Positions 26,108 to 35,422 of a stretch of DNA of 64,000 nt are shown one piece after another (position 1 is the first letter of the stretch; each line of letters opens with the position of its first letter). The stretch covers positions 1,190,001-1,254,000 of the forward strand of contig NZ_CP121689.1 in NCBI RefSeq assembly GCF_038396615.1. The letters run 5' to 3'. The notes below the pieces were generated by a model, which had not been told where the DNA came from, did no database searches, and was given only the letters and a program-made list of their open reading frames with translations. The DNA comes from Thermatribacter velox (GTDB lineage Bacteria; Atribacterota; Atribacteria; Atribacterales; Thermatribacteraceae). The position numbers and the translations under genes were made by a program.

Positions 26108-26992
26108 ATGGAAGAAATTTTTCACAAACCGGTAATGGTTCAGGAAGTTTGTAGTTTCCTACCGCTCTCTGAAGAGGAGGGAATATTTGTTGACGCAACA
26201 TTGGGGGGAGGCGGACATACCCTGGAAATTCTAAAGCGTTCCTCTCCGGCAGTTCGTGTCATTGGTATAGACCAGGACCCAGAAGCCATAGAATTCGCTC
26301 GCAAACGGTTGGCTCCTTTTACAGAAAGAGTAACTCTGGTTAAAGGTAATTTTTCCCAAGTGGACCAGATCCTGAAAAGTCTTGGGATCACTGACATTTC
26401 GGGCATTCTCTTTGATCTGGGTGTATCTCTTCATCAACTTAAAACACCCGAGCGAGGCTTTAGTTTTCAGCTAAACGGCCCTTTGGATATGCGAATGAAT
26501 ACTTCTTCTCCGGGGGAAACCGCTTATCAGCTGTTAAACGAAGCCCCCGAGAAAGAATTACAACATATCATTTCTGTCTTTGGGGAAGAACGCTTTGCCA
26601 GGCGCATTGCCCGAGCTATAGTCCGAAGGCGCCAGAAAAGACCTATACAAACAACTGTAGAATTAGCGGAGCTGATTAGTAAGACATATCCTCCTGGCAG
26701 ACATCGTATTCATCCAGCAACCCGCACGTTTATGGCTTTGCGAATTTTTATTAACCGGGAAATAGAAAACCTTGAACAGGCTCTTCAAAAGAGCGTGCCC
26801 TTCCTCAAAAAGGGAGGCACAATCGTAGTGATTGCCTATCATTCAATTGAAGACAGGGTGGTCAAAAACTTTTTTAAAAGCTCAACAGAACTGGCGGTGC
26901 TTACCAAAAAACCTCTTTTGCCAGGTCCTGAGGAACGCAGAGGAAATCCCTGCTCTCGGAGCGCACGTCTCCGAGCAGCACAAAAAATATAG
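26108..26992 (+). CDS. rsmH: 16S rRNA m4C1402 methyltransferase RsmH (MraW)
   Basis: SAM-dependent N4-methylation of C1402 in the 30S decoding site. 294 residues. Present are HKPVMVQEV at the start, VDATLGGGGHT (SAM-binding), IGIDQDPEAIEFA, ILFDLGVSLHQL, and the C-terminal VIAYHSIEDRVVKNFF and NPCSRSARLRA. ATG 26108 is chosen; GTG 26096, overlapping the mraZ stop, would add four residues. Conserved second gene of the dcw cluster. Confidence 0.96.
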   Translation: MEEIFHKPVMVQEVCSFLPLSEEEGIFVDATLGGGGHTLEILKRSSPAVRVIGIDQDPEAIEFARKRLAPFTERVTLVKGNFSQVDQILKSLGITDISGILFDLGVSLHQLKTPERGFSFQLNGPLDMRMNTSSPGETAYQLLNEAPEKELQHIISVFGEERFARRIARAIVRRRQKRPIQTTVELAELISKTYPPGRHRIHPATRTFMALRIFINREIENLEQALQKSVPFLKKGGTIVVIAYHSIEDRVVKNFFKSSTELAVLTKKPLLPGPEERRGNPCSRSARLRAAQKI

Positions 26993-27006
26993 AGGGGGAA
27001 ACGGAG

Positions 27007-27345
27007 ATGGAAGGCTCAAAGGTCAACCTCTACATTTTAACGTCTGTTGTCCTAATCTGTGTTCTGTCGATTGGTTATCTTTATCTTCAGGCTAAATTGC
27101 TTGAGAAATCCCTTATGCTTGAGGCGTGTCAGCAAAAGATTACTACTTTGAAGGCACAAACTGAGCAACTGGAGAAAGAAGTCAAATTTTTAGCTTCTCT
27201 GGAGCGCATACAGAAAATTGCTCAAGAAAAACTGGGAATGCAACCCCCCACAAAAAGGGTTTTTCTGGCGAGTCTACCCGGAATACCTCAATCTGCGACT
27301 GCGCGTGTAGTTGAGAAACAACATCCTTTTGAGATAACAGACTGA
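27007..27345 (+). CDS. ftsL: Cell division protein FtsL-like (septum formation initiator family)
   Basis: 112 residues: a short cytoplasmic tail, one transmembrane helix (about 8-27), then a coiled-coil (about 30-65) with Leu/Glu heptads and a family-like KIAQEKLGMQPPTKR. Position between rsmH and the septal transpeptidase is exactly where ftsL lies in other genomes, and sequence alone would only say FtsL/DivIC. It scaffolds the FtsQ-L-B complex at the septum. GGAG lies just before ATG 27007. Confidence 0.82.
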   Translation: MEGSKVNLYILTSVVLICVLSIGYLYLQAKLLEKSLMLEACQQKITTLKAQTEQLEKEVKFLASLERIQKIAQEKLGMQPPTKRVFLASLPGIPQSATARVVEKQHPFEITD

Positions 27346-27356
27346 TTCTTTCTGCA

Positions 27357-29042
27357 GTGAACAAAAGGAGCTTTTTCTACCGGTCTTTATTTTTGAGCGT
27401 ATTTATTACTGGGCTCTTTTTGCTGGTTGGCTTCCGCCTTTTTTCTCTTCAAGTAATCAATAATCATTTTTATTTGGAAAAGGTGGCTCAGCGTCTAAGG
27501 ATAGAGGAAATACCCGCTCCGCGCGGTGAGATTGTAGACCGTGAGGGAAACGTTCTTGCTCGAGATGTTGAAACCGTATCCCTTTATGCCTATCCAAAGA
27601 TAATAAAAGACCCGGAGCAAACAGCCAGGGCACTCTCTCAGATACTAAAAATTCCCTATACAGAAGTTTACCAGAAACTGAATTCCGAATTGAGTTCAGT
27701 ACTCATCGTCAAAAAGGCTCCAGCTACAGTTTGTGAACAACTGGACAGGATTAAATTGCAGGGTATTGGCCTGGTAAGAGAATATGCTCGTTTTTATCCT
27801 CAGGCTCCTAACGGAAGCAATCTTCTGGGGTTTGTAGGCACTGACCATCGGGGTCTGGAGGGACTGGAGTTTGCTTTCAACAAACTGTTGTCCGGAAAAG
27901 CTGGATACCGCATTAGTGAGAAAGATGCACTGGGGCAGGAAATTCCGACCACTATCAGGGAAATTCCACCTGTGCCCGGGAAAAATCTGACAATCACCAT
28001 AGACAGCACCATTCAGTTTTTTGCAGAGAGAAGGTTACAAGAAGCAATTGCTCGAACCAATGCCAAAAGGGGAGTGGTTATCGTCAACAATCCCCAAACG
28101 GGAGAAATATTAGCTATGTGTTCTTACCCTGGTTATGATAATAACCACTTTGCAGACTATCCCCGTGAAAACTGGAAGAATTTAGCTACTGCCTTACTTT
28201 TCGAGCCGGGGTCCATTGTAAAGCCCCTCATAATGGCTTTGGCACTTGAAGAAGGAGTGGTAGATTCTGAAGAAGAGTTTTATTGTAATGGTTCCATAAA
28301 GGTCGGAGGACACCGGATTAGGGACATTAAATCTCACGGTAAAGAAAAGCTGGAAGATATCATTATCAACTCTTGTAACACGGGCATCATAACCATAGCG
28401 ATGCGCTTGAATCCAGAAAAAATCTACGCTTATTTAAAAGAACTGGGACTGGGACAGAAAACAGCCCTAAATCTTCCCGGGGAAGAGACCGGTATTTTGC
28501 GTCCCCCAAAGCAGTGGTCTGGTCTTTCTCCAGCAGCTATATCCATAGGCCAAGAAATCATGACTACCCCTCTTCAGATGCTGGTGGCTCTTTCAGTAAT
28601 TGCCAATCAGGGTGTATTCGTGCCCCCTCGAATCATCAAAGACAGCGATTCTCTTTCCAGTCTGTCGGAGAATGGCACCTTAGCGAATAAACGCGTAATT
28701 TCCAAACAAGCAGCGCAGAAAGTGTTGAGCATGATGGAAAAGGTGGTACAAAAAGGAACTGGTATTAAGGCTTCGCTGCCGGGTCTCCGCATTGCAGGAA
28801 AAACCGGCACCGGGCAAAAGGTTAACCCTGATGGTCGCTATGCCAACAATAAATTTGTTTCTTCTTTTGTGGGCTTTTTTCCTCTTCCCCGGCCAAGTTT
28901 TGGTATTATTGTAGTGCTCGATGAACCTCAAGGTGAATATTATGGAGGAGATACGGCGGCTCCTGTTTTCAAAAACATCGCTCAGGACATAGCCGTATAC
29001 AGTAACATCATGCCAGAAGACGCGGAGGTAAAGACGATGTGA
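27357..29042 (+). CDS. ftsI: Septal peptidoglycan transpeptidase FtsI (PBP2B/PBP3)
   Basis: Class B penicillin-binding protein that crosslinks septal peptidoglycan. 561 residues: N-terminal transmembrane anchor (about 8-30), dimerisation domain starting APRGEIVDREGNVLA, and transpeptidase domain with SxxK as EPGSIVKPL, SxN as NSCNTGI, and KTG as AGKTGTGQK. No PASTA repeats at the C-terminus. The GTG start at 27357 has no good Shine-Dalgarno upstream. An AAAAGGAG lies inside the first codons and is not placed to serve another start. It ends overlapping murE. Confidence 0.94.
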   Translation: MNKRSFFYRSLFLSVFITGLFLLVGFRLFSLQVINNHFYLEKVAQRLRIEEIPAPRGEIVDREGNVLARDVETVSLYAYPKIIKDPEQTARALSQILKIPYTEVYQKLNSELSSVLIVKKAPATVCEQLDRIKLQGIGLVREYARFYPQAPNGSNLLGFVGTDHRGLEGLEFAFNKLLSGKAGYRISEKDALGQEIPTTIREIPPVPGKNLTITIDSTIQFFAERRLQEAIARTNAKRGVVIVNNPQTGEILAMCSYPGYDNNHFADYPRENWKNLATALLFEPGSIVKPLIMALALEEGVVDSEEEFYCNGSIKVGGHRIRDIKSHGKEKLEDIIINSCNTGIITIAMRLNPEKIYAYLKELGLGQKTALNLPGEETGILRPPKQWSGLSPAAISIGQEIMTTPLQMLVALSVIANQGVFVPPRIIKDSDSLSSLSENGTLANKRVISKQAAQKVLSMMEKVVQKGTGIKASLPGLRIAGKTGTGQKVNPDGRYANNKFVSSFVGFFPLPRPSFGIIVVLDEPQGEYYGGDTAAPVFKNIAQDIAVYSNIMPEDAEVKTM

Positions 29043-30541
29043 AAGTGAAAGATTTCGTGGGGCTTTTCCCTGTTTACAAGGCAAAAAACATAGTTGATCC
29101 TGAAGAGGAAATTCTGGGTATTGCCATAAACTCTAAAAAGGTAAGACCCCGTTTTGCTTTTTTTGCTATTCCGGGTAACAACGTGGATGGACATCAGTAC
29201 CTTCAGGAGGCGCTGGAACGGGGAGCAGGGATTTTGATAGTGGAGAGAAGCTCTTCCTTGCCAAAGCAGGAAGGGGTATCTTGGGTGCTCGTTGAAAGAG
29301 CTCGGGATGCGCTGAACGCAATAGCCGGTCCTTTCTTTGGTAACCCTGCTCAAAAGATGCGAATCTTTGGGGTAACTGGAACCAATGGGAAGACAACCAC
29401 TTGTTTCTTCCTAAGAAATATCCTGGAAGCATCGGGAACTCCCTCGGGTCTTCTCACCACCTGCTTGAACGCTATGGGGCCTCTGGAACTTGAGCCTGCA
29501 AACACCACTGAAGAATCGATAAACATCCAGGATCACCTTCGTACCATGGTAGAGATGGGCATTCGGAATGCTGTAATTGAGGTTTCTTCACACGGTCTGG
29601 CCCTGGGAAGACTGCAAGGTGTGTCATTTGATTATGCAGTGATAACCAACCTTATTCCGGAGCATCTTGAGTTTCACCGTAATTTTAAGGATTACTTTCA
29701 GAGTAAAAGGAAGCTGTTTCAAATGCTTGAAGAAAATTTTGATAAGCCCTATCCCCGCATGGCACTTTTTAACGCGGATGATCAGAATTGCCGAAAAATG
29801 TTCCAATCATTGGGAGTGGCTCGTCTTGGCTTTGGTTTGAAAGAAAAAGCGGACATCAGCGCTGAGTGCATCGAATATTCGCTTTATCAGACCAGCTTTG
29901 TTATGCACACTCCATGGGGAAGGATGAAAGTCGTCATCAACTTTCCTGGAGAACACAACGTGTACAACGCACTGGCTGCTTCGGGGATAGCTCTTGCAGC
30001 CGGTGTACCTCTTGAAAAGGTTGGGGAAGGCCTCGAAAATACCAGAAAGATACCTGGAAGGTGGGAAAGAGTAGAAAATAAAAAGGGTGTAGAGATAATA
30101 GTTGATTTCGCACATAACTGGCATGGCTTACAGAAGGCTTTATCTTTAATTCGTGAGCATGCAAAGGGTAAACTGATAACGGTTTTTGGATGTGGGGGAG
30201 AGCGAGACCGTGCTAAAAGACCGCTGATGGGTAAAGTTGTTGCCCAATACAGTGATGTTTGTGTCATAAGCACCGACAATCCTCGCAATGAAGACCCGAT
30301 GCAAACCATTCAGGATGCTCTGGAGGGTGTGAAAGAGATAGCTGGACAAAAAGCAGTAAAGTACTACGTTGTGCCAGATCGCAGAGAAGCTATACGCAAA
30401 GCCTTGAAGGAAGCACAAAGAGGAGATGTTGTTTTCCTTGCTGGAAAGGGACCCGAACGCTTTCAAATAGTTGCCAATCGTAGCTTTCCCCATAATGATT
30501 ACCAGGTTGCCAAGGAGCTTTTGAGAGAAGATGAAGATTAG
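29039..30541 (+). CDS. murE: UDP-MurNAc-tripeptide ligase MurE (meso-DAP-type)
   Basis: Adds the third residue of the peptidoglycan stem peptide. 500 residues. Mur-ligase ATP site GVTGTNGKTTT, the carbamylated-lysine region FKDYFQSKRKLF, and the specificity loop STDNPRNEDP. The DNPR motif is that of meso-diaminopimelate enzymes, as opposed to lysine-adding ones, so the cell wall is probably DAP-type. The GTG start at 29039 overlaps the ftsI stop and has GGAGG 10 bp upstream. It overlaps murF by 11 bp. Confidence 0.95.
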   Translation: MKVKDFVGLFPVYKAKNIVDPEEEILGIAINSKKVRPRFAFFAIPGNNVDGHQYLQEALERGAGILIVERSSSLPKQEGVSWVLVERARDALNAIAGPFFGNPAQKMRIFGVTGTNGKTTTCFFLRNILEASGTPSGLLTTCLNAMGPLELEPANTTEESINIQDHLRTMVEMGIRNAVIEVSSHGLALGRLQGVSFDYAVITNLIPEHLEFHRNFKDYFQSKRKLFQMLEENFDKPYPRMALFNADDQNCRKMFQSLGVARLGFGLKEKADISAECIEYSLYQTSFVMHTPWGRMKVVINFPGEHNVYNALAASGIALAAGVPLEKVGEGLENTRKIPGRWERVENKKGVEIIVDFAHNWHGLQKALSLIREHAKGKLITVFGCGGERDRAKRPLMGKVVAQYSDVCVISTDNPRNEDPMQTIQDALEGVKEIAGQKAVKYYVVPDRREAIRKALKEAQRGDVVFLAGKGPERFQIVANRSFPHNDYQVAKELLREDED

Positions 30542-31952
30542 TGTTGAAGAAGTTGCAACAGCTTTTCAGGTAGAACCCGCCCAAAGAGGTGTTAATGGAT
30601 TTTTCGAAGGAATCGCCATTGACAGTAGAGAATGTAGAGCGAATCAGTTGTTCTTTGCGCTTCCCGGTCAGAAAAGCGATGGCCACTACTTTGTAAAGGA
30701 AGCGCTGGATAAAGGTGCCAGCGGGCTGGTGGTGCAAAAGGATCTCTCTTCAACGGTTCAGAAAGAGGTCTACGTTTTCAAGGTAAAGGATACCGTCCAG
30801 GCATTGAAAAAGCTTGCTGAACGAATAATCATCAAATATCCCAAGACCAAAATAGCCCTAACTGGTACCGTTGGTAAGACCAGTTGTAAAAACTTTTTGT
30901 ATCAGATTTTGGGTAAAAATTTAAATGTAGATATAACCCCCAAAAGCTACAACACCCTGATAGGCGTCTCCTGGTCGGCGTGCAACTTTCGAGAAACGAG
31001 TGACCTTTGGATTTTCGAAGCTGGCATCAGCCAAAAAGGCGAGATGGCAGAGCTTTCCCAAGTTATTAAGCCTGAGATTGTGATTTTTACAGCCTTGGGG
31101 AGGGGGCATCTTGAGGGCTTGCGCAATGAAGAGGAAGTAGCATATGAAAAAGCACAGCTCATGGGTGAGTACACCAAACTTGCTTACCTTAACATCGATA
31201 ATACCTGGTGGCCAATTATTAAGCAAGAGGCCTTGAAACACAAAATACCAGTGATAACTTTCGGTCAGAACCCTGAAAGCAGGCTCCGAATTGCACATAT
31301 TGAGCTAAAGCTGGATAGCATGAAAAGCTGCTTTCAGCTTCTGTGGGGAAACAAAAAGATCGCTAACTACCAAACACCTTTGCTTTTTCCTGAATTGATC
31401 TCTCTGCTTGCTCCAGTCATTGACATTGCTACCAGGTTGGGAGTACCTCAAGATACCATATACGAGGGCATCGCCCAACTAACCCTGCCAGCAGGAAGGG
31501 GTAACTGGTTCCGCTATAACCAAGGCATCGTTTTCAACGATGCCTATAATGCTAACCCGTTATCTTACCGAAAGATGCTCAATCTTCTTACCAGATTTTC
31601 CAGCTTGCAGATGGAAACCTGGCTCGTTGCTGGAGACATGCTTGAGCTGGGAAGTTACTCTCTGGAAGAACACCTGAAACTGCTCAAGAGCATTGCCGAA
31701 TCACCTATTAACAAGGCCATCCTGCTTGGAACGCAAATGCATCAAGCTTATTGGGAACTAACCAAACAATTCTTCTCCAAAAAAGAAAAGTTTCAGCTTG
31801 CTCATTCTCACCAGGAGATTCGAGAAATTCTGGTTGAAAACCTGTCTTTTAGAAAAGATAAGTGGGTGGTAGCTTTTAAGGCTTCACGACAAATCGAAAT
31901 AGAAAAGGCCATTCCTAAAGAGTGGAGGCAAAACGAATGTATCCGGCTCTAA
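30531..31952 (+). CDS. murF: UDP-MurNAc-tripeptide D-Ala-D-Ala ligase MurF
   Basis: Joins D-Ala-D-Ala to the UDP-MurNAc-tripeptide. 473 residues, with an N-terminal substrate domain (IAIDSRECRANQLFFALPG), ATP loop ALTGTVGKTSCKN, and a C-terminal domain with FNDAYNANPLSYRKML, a MurF signature, and AGDMLELG. Start ATG 30531 lies inside the murE end. No ddl gene (D-Ala-D-Ala ligase) is found anywhere in the cluster, so its substrate is made elsewhere. Confidence 0.95.
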   Translation: MKISVEEVATAFQVEPAQRGVNGFFEGIAIDSRECRANQLFFALPGQKSDGHYFVKEALDKGASGLVVQKDLSSTVQKEVYVFKVKDTVQALKKLAERIIIKYPKTKIALTGTVGKTSCKNFLYQILGKNLNVDITPKSYNTLIGVSWSACNFRETSDLWIFEAGISQKGEMAELSQVIKPEIVIFTALGRGHLEGLRNEEEVAYEKAQLMGEYTKLAYLNIDNTWWPIIKQEALKHKIPVITFGQNPESRLRIAHIELKLDSMKSCFQLLWGNKKIANYQTPLLFPELISLLAPVIDIATRLGVPQDTIYEGIAQLTLPAGRGNWFRYNQGIVFNDAYNANPLSYRKMLNLLTRFSSLQMETWLVAGDMLELGSYSLEEHLKLLKSIAESPINKAILLGTQMHQAYWELTKQFFSKKEKFQLAHSHQEIREILVENLSFRKDKWVVAFKASRQIEIEKAIPKEWRQNECIRL

Positions 31953-32908
31953 AAGAAGTTGTGCTTTTATTCCTGGTCAGTTTTGCGTTGAGTTTTGCCA
32001 TTTTCCCCTTTTACATTCGCTGGCAAAATAAAAGAAAGGTAGGCCAGAAAATCAAAAAGGAAGGGCCAGAATTGCATCTCCACAAAGAAAACACGCCCAG
32101 TGGAGGTGGTGTGGTCATTGTTTTGATAACCACCCTGGTTGTTTTGCTGTTTTCTGGAACAGCTGGTCATTCATTCCTTATTCCTGTTTTTTTGGGAACT
32201 CTGGGCTTCTTTGGAATAGGTCTCATTGATGATTTTCTGAAAACCTTTTATAACCATCCCTGGGGAATAAAAGCCAGGAACAAACTGTTTTTCCAGCTCC
32301 TTTTCAGTACCCTGATAATGGTTCTGGGTAAAAGCGTCTTCCCTGCCCAGGTGGGCATTCCTTTTTCTGAAAAACAGTTTACTTTAGCACCCTGGTCCTT
32401 TCTTCTTTACGGAATTTTCCTTTTAACTGCTACCACTAATGCTTTTAATATAACCGATGGTTTGGACGGCTTGGCTGGAGGGTGTGGAATGTTAACCATG
32501 CTTTTCTGGGGTAGCTTTTTCCTTCTCAAAGACTTGCCCCAGTATGCAGGGTTTTGCTTTGCGATAAGTGGCTCGTTGATGGCGTTTCTATACTTTAACG
32601 TTTGGCCGGCAAAAATATTTATGGGAGATTCGGGGTCTCTTTTTGTGGGTGCTCTCATTGCTGTAGCGGCTTTATTATCGGGACAATCTCTACTGCTCGT
32701 TTTTTCAGGCATTATTTACATCGTCGATACGTTGTCAGTGATAATCCAAGTTCTTTACTTCAAGCTTTTCAAAAAACGGGTTTTTCTCATGAGTCCAGTT
32801 CACCATCATTTTGAGCTCAAAGGGTTGAAAGAAAGTGCGATAACTGCTCGTTTCTGGATTGTTCAGGCCCTGGGTTGCTTGTTAGCTTTTTATGGAATGG
32901 GGAGATAA
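31937..32908 (+). CDS. mraY: Phospho-MurNAc-pentapeptide transferase MraY
   Basis: Makes lipid I on undecaprenyl phosphate. 323 residues with about ten transmembrane helices. The catalytic loops are visible: HLHKENTPSGGG, LIDDFLKT (catalytic Asp pair), NAFNITDGLDGLAGG, MGDSGSLF and the HHHFELKG loop. ATG 31937 with GGAGG 8 bp upstream is chosen; GTG 31922 is less likely. It overlaps murF by 16 bp. Confidence 0.96.
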   Translation: MYPALKEVVLLFLVSFALSFAIFPFYIRWQNKRKVGQKIKKEGPELHLHKENTPSGGGVVIVLITTLVVLLFSGTAGHSFLIPVFLGTLGFFGIGLIDDFLKTFYNHPWGIKARNKLFFQLLFSTLIMVLGKSVFPAQVGIPFSEKQFTLAPWSFLLYGIFLLTATTNAFNITDGLDGLAGGCGMLTMLFWGSFFLLKDLPQYAGFCFAISGSLMAFLYFNVWPAKIFMGDSGSLFVGALIAVAALLSGQSLLLVFSGIIYIVDTLSVIIQVLYFKLFKKRVFLMSPVHHHFELKGLKESAITARFWIVQALGCLLAFYGMGR

Positions 32909-32910
32909 AG

Positions 32911-34257
32911 ATGAGCGATTATCTGGTGATAGGTTTGGGAAAAGCAGGTGTTTCGGTTGCCAGATTGCTTCTCTCAAGAGGAGAAAGGGTCTGGGCAACG
33001 GATGATTATAAAACTATTCACGAGCTACCAGCTTTTCTGGCTCGAAATCCTAACTTCTCTTTTCTGATTAAATCAGAATGGCAAAAAGTAAAAGATATTC
33101 CCCTTGCAAAATGCATTGTAAGTCCGGGCATTGGGCAACATCCTCTTATCGATGAATTGTCTGGAACCAGGATACCAGTGATTAGCGATTTAGAACTGGT
33201 TATGGAAGAGTTGAAAATTCCCACCATTGCCATAACCGGTTCCAACGGAAAGAGCACAACCACTGCTCTGGTAAGCCATATCTTCAAAGAAAATGGAATT
33301 TCGGTCTTTACGGGAGGGAATTTTGGAACGCCAGCTGCTGAAGTCCTGCTTGGCGAGGCTGCTTTCGAGTGGGCAATTCTGGAAGTAAGCAGTTTCCAAT
33401 TGGAAAGGGTTATCAACGCTCGCTTTCACATTGCAGCCCTGCTCAACATATTCCCCAACCATCTTGACCGACATGGAGACATGGAAAACTATTTTTCTGT
33501 CAAGCGAAAAATATTTGTGAACCAGCGAAAAGAAGATATAGCAGTTATTAATTTGACCCATCCTCAATGGGTAACAAAGAATATCCCTGATCTGAAGTCC
33601 CAGCTGGTAACCTTTTCGGTGACTGGAGCTCTGCAAGAGGGTTTCTTTATAGACCAGAATCAACTGTGCGAAAAGAAAAGTGGAATCAAAAAAATCCTTT
33701 TTCATATTTCGGGCTGGAGTCTTCCTGGTAAACACAACCTTGAAAATCTGACCTGTGCGACAGCGATTTGTCGTCGAGCTGGAATAAGCCCTGATGCAAT
33801 AGCTAATTCTCTGCATAGCTTTCGGGGATTGCCTCACCGTTTGGAAAAGGTATGTGAAATCGAAGGAATAACCTTTTTTAACGACTCCAAATCAACAACG
33901 CCTTCAGCAACCAAGGTAGCACTCGAAGCCTTGAACAAACCGATAATTTTGATAATGGGAGGCAGGGCTAAGGTAAAAGATTTTTCTGAACTTACAGCAC
34001 TCTCTGAACCGGATAAAGTCAAAGCTATAATCCTCTTTGGAGAATCAGCACCACTCCTTTACCAGTCCCTGTCAGGTTTTTATGACCTTTCACTTTGCAG
34101 CGACCTCGAAGAGGCGGTGCAGCAGGCTTTTCTCAAAGCCTCGAAGGGGGATTCCATTTTGCTCTCCCCGGGTTGTACCAGCTGGGATCAGTACAAAAAC
34201 TTTGAAGAGAGGGGAGAACATTTCAAAAACATTGTCCATGAACTTGTCAAAGGTTGA
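32911..34257 (+). CDS. murD: UDP-MurNAc-L-alanine D-glutamate ligase MurD
   Basis: Adds D-glutamate to UDP-MurNAc-L-Ala. 448 residues. N-terminal Rossmann-like VIGLGKAGVSVARLLL, ATP site AITGSNGKSTTTALV, NHLDRHG and the carbamylated-lysine region FSVKRKIF, and C-terminal HRLEKVCEIEGITFFNDSKSTTPSA. ATG 32911 follows GGGGAG by a few bases and lies 2 bp after mraY. An upstream in-frame start would run into mraY. Confidence 0.95.
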   Translation: MSDYLVIGLGKAGVSVARLLLSRGERVWATDDYKTIHELPAFLARNPNFSFLIKSEWQKVKDIPLAKCIVSPGIGQHPLIDELSGTRIPVISDLELVMEELKIPTIAITGSNGKSTTTALVSHIFKENGISVFTGGNFGTPAAEVLLGEAAFEWAILEVSSFQLERVINARFHIAALLNIFPNHLDRHGDMENYFSVKRKIFVNQRKEDIAVINLTHPQWVTKNIPDLKSQLVTFSVTGALQEGFFIDQNQLCEKKSGIKKILFHISGWSLPGKHNLENLTCATAICRRAGISPDAIANSLHSFRGLPHRLEKVCEIEGITFFNDSKSTTPSATKVALEALNKPIILIMGGRAKVKDFSELTALSEPDKVKAIILFGESAPLLYQSLSGFYDLSLCSDLEEAVQQAFLKASKGDSILLSPGCTSWDQYKNFEERGEHFKNIVHELVKG

Positions 34258-34267
34258 CACTCAAAAA

Positions 34268-35422
34268 ATGTCATCAACCAGTTTAAGCAGGGTAGGAGAG
34301 CACTGGCTTGCGCGCTGGAAGTCAGAGCCACTGCTTTTCTGGAGTATAGTGATTTTACTATCGTTAGGTATCATTATGGTTTTCAGCGCCAGTATGACTA
34401 CCAGTATATATGCTTACCACGATGCGTTGTTTTTCCTAAAAAGGCATCTTTTTGGTGTTTTGCTTTCTTTACCCTTTTTTCTTCTTGGTTCCCTGTTTCC
34501 TCTTCAGAAGCTTAGACAACTGAGCTCGAGAATTCTTCTACTTAACCTTTTACTACTTTTGATGGTTTTTGTTCCAGTCATTGGACGTGAAGGGGGAGGA
34601 TCGGCGCGCTGGCTTTCATTTGGCTCACTTAACTTTCAGCCATCGGAGTTTGCCAAGTTTAGCGTTCTGCTTTACCTGGCTTCTGCTTTAAGCACGCATC
34701 AAGAGAGAATCAAAGACTTTTGGTGGGGAGTTTTGCCCTCTTTTCTTATGATAGGCACCATATGCCTGCTTATTCTCCTTGAGCCGGACCTGGGTACTGC
34801 TTCCTTCATCATTGCGATAACACTAATAACGCTGTTTATTGGTGGAAGCAGACTTCTGCATCTCTTCGTTTGTGCTGGAGCCCTACTTCCCAGTGGCATA
34901 TTTTTAATACTTTTCAGTGGTAAAGATTACTGGATGAGGCGCATAGAAGCCTTTTTCAACCCCTGGAACGATCCTCAAGGAAAGGGCTTTCAAATCATTC
35001 AATCTCTGATAGCGCTTGGTTCCGGTGGTATCTTTGGTAAAGGTCTTGGGGAAAGCAGGCAAAAATTTTTCTTCTTACCAGACCGACATACCGACTTTAT
35101 TTTTGCTATTATTGGAGAGGAATTGGGTTTTGTAGGTGCCGTTTTGGTGCTCGTCCTCTTTTTGATAATCTTGTGGAAAGGCTGGAAAATAGCAACCAGC
35201 TCCAGAGATAATTTCCAAGCTGTTTTGGGGATGGGCATTACAGCCAGTATTGCACTACAAGCTTTTATCAATATAGGAGGAGTAACGGGGACTATCCCTG
35301 TTACCGGGATAACGCTACCCCTGGTAAGCTATGGAAACTCCTCTCTCATTATTACTATGTTTCAGATGGGTATGCTCTTTAACATAGCCTATGAGAATAA
35401 ATTACGAAATGACAGGCTTTAA
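34268..35422 (+). CDS. ftsW: Septal peptidoglycan glycosyltransferase FtsW
   Basis: SEDS-family polymerase that works with FtsI on lipid II. 384 residues with roughly ten transmembrane segments. SEDS features visible are FSASMTTSIYAY, GREGGGSARWLSFGSLNFQPSEFAK, LEPDLGTA, and the late GGVTGTIPVTGITLPLVSYGNSSLI. ATG 34268 starts 10 bp after murD; an in-frame ATG at 34238 would overlap murD and add ten residues. Neither has a strong Shine-Dalgarno. Confidence 0.94.
   Translation: MSSTSLSRVGEHWLARWKSEPLLFWSIVILLSLGIIMVFSASMTTSIYAYHDALFFLKRHLFGVLLSLPFFLLGSLFPLQKLRQLSSRILLLNLLLLLMVFVPVIGREGGGSARWLSFGSLNFQPSEFAKFSVLLYLASALSTHQERIKDFWWGVLPSFLMIGTICLLILLEPDLGTASFIIAITLITLFIGGSRLLHLFVCAGALLPSGIFLILFSGKDYWMRRIEAFFNPWNDPQGKGFQIIQSLIALGSGGIFGKGLGESRQKFFFLPDRHTDFIFAIIGEELGFVGAVLVLVLFLIILWKGWKIATSSRDNFQAVLGMGITASIALQAFINIGGVTGTIPVTGITLPLVSYGNSSLIITMFQMGMLFNIAYENKLRNDRL

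Noticed and set aside
27361-27369. AAAAGGAG inside the start of ftsI as a ribosome-binding site for a shorter ftsI
   Set aside because: The next start-like codon (TTG 27390) is about 21 bp away, and a start there would cut into the membrane anchor.
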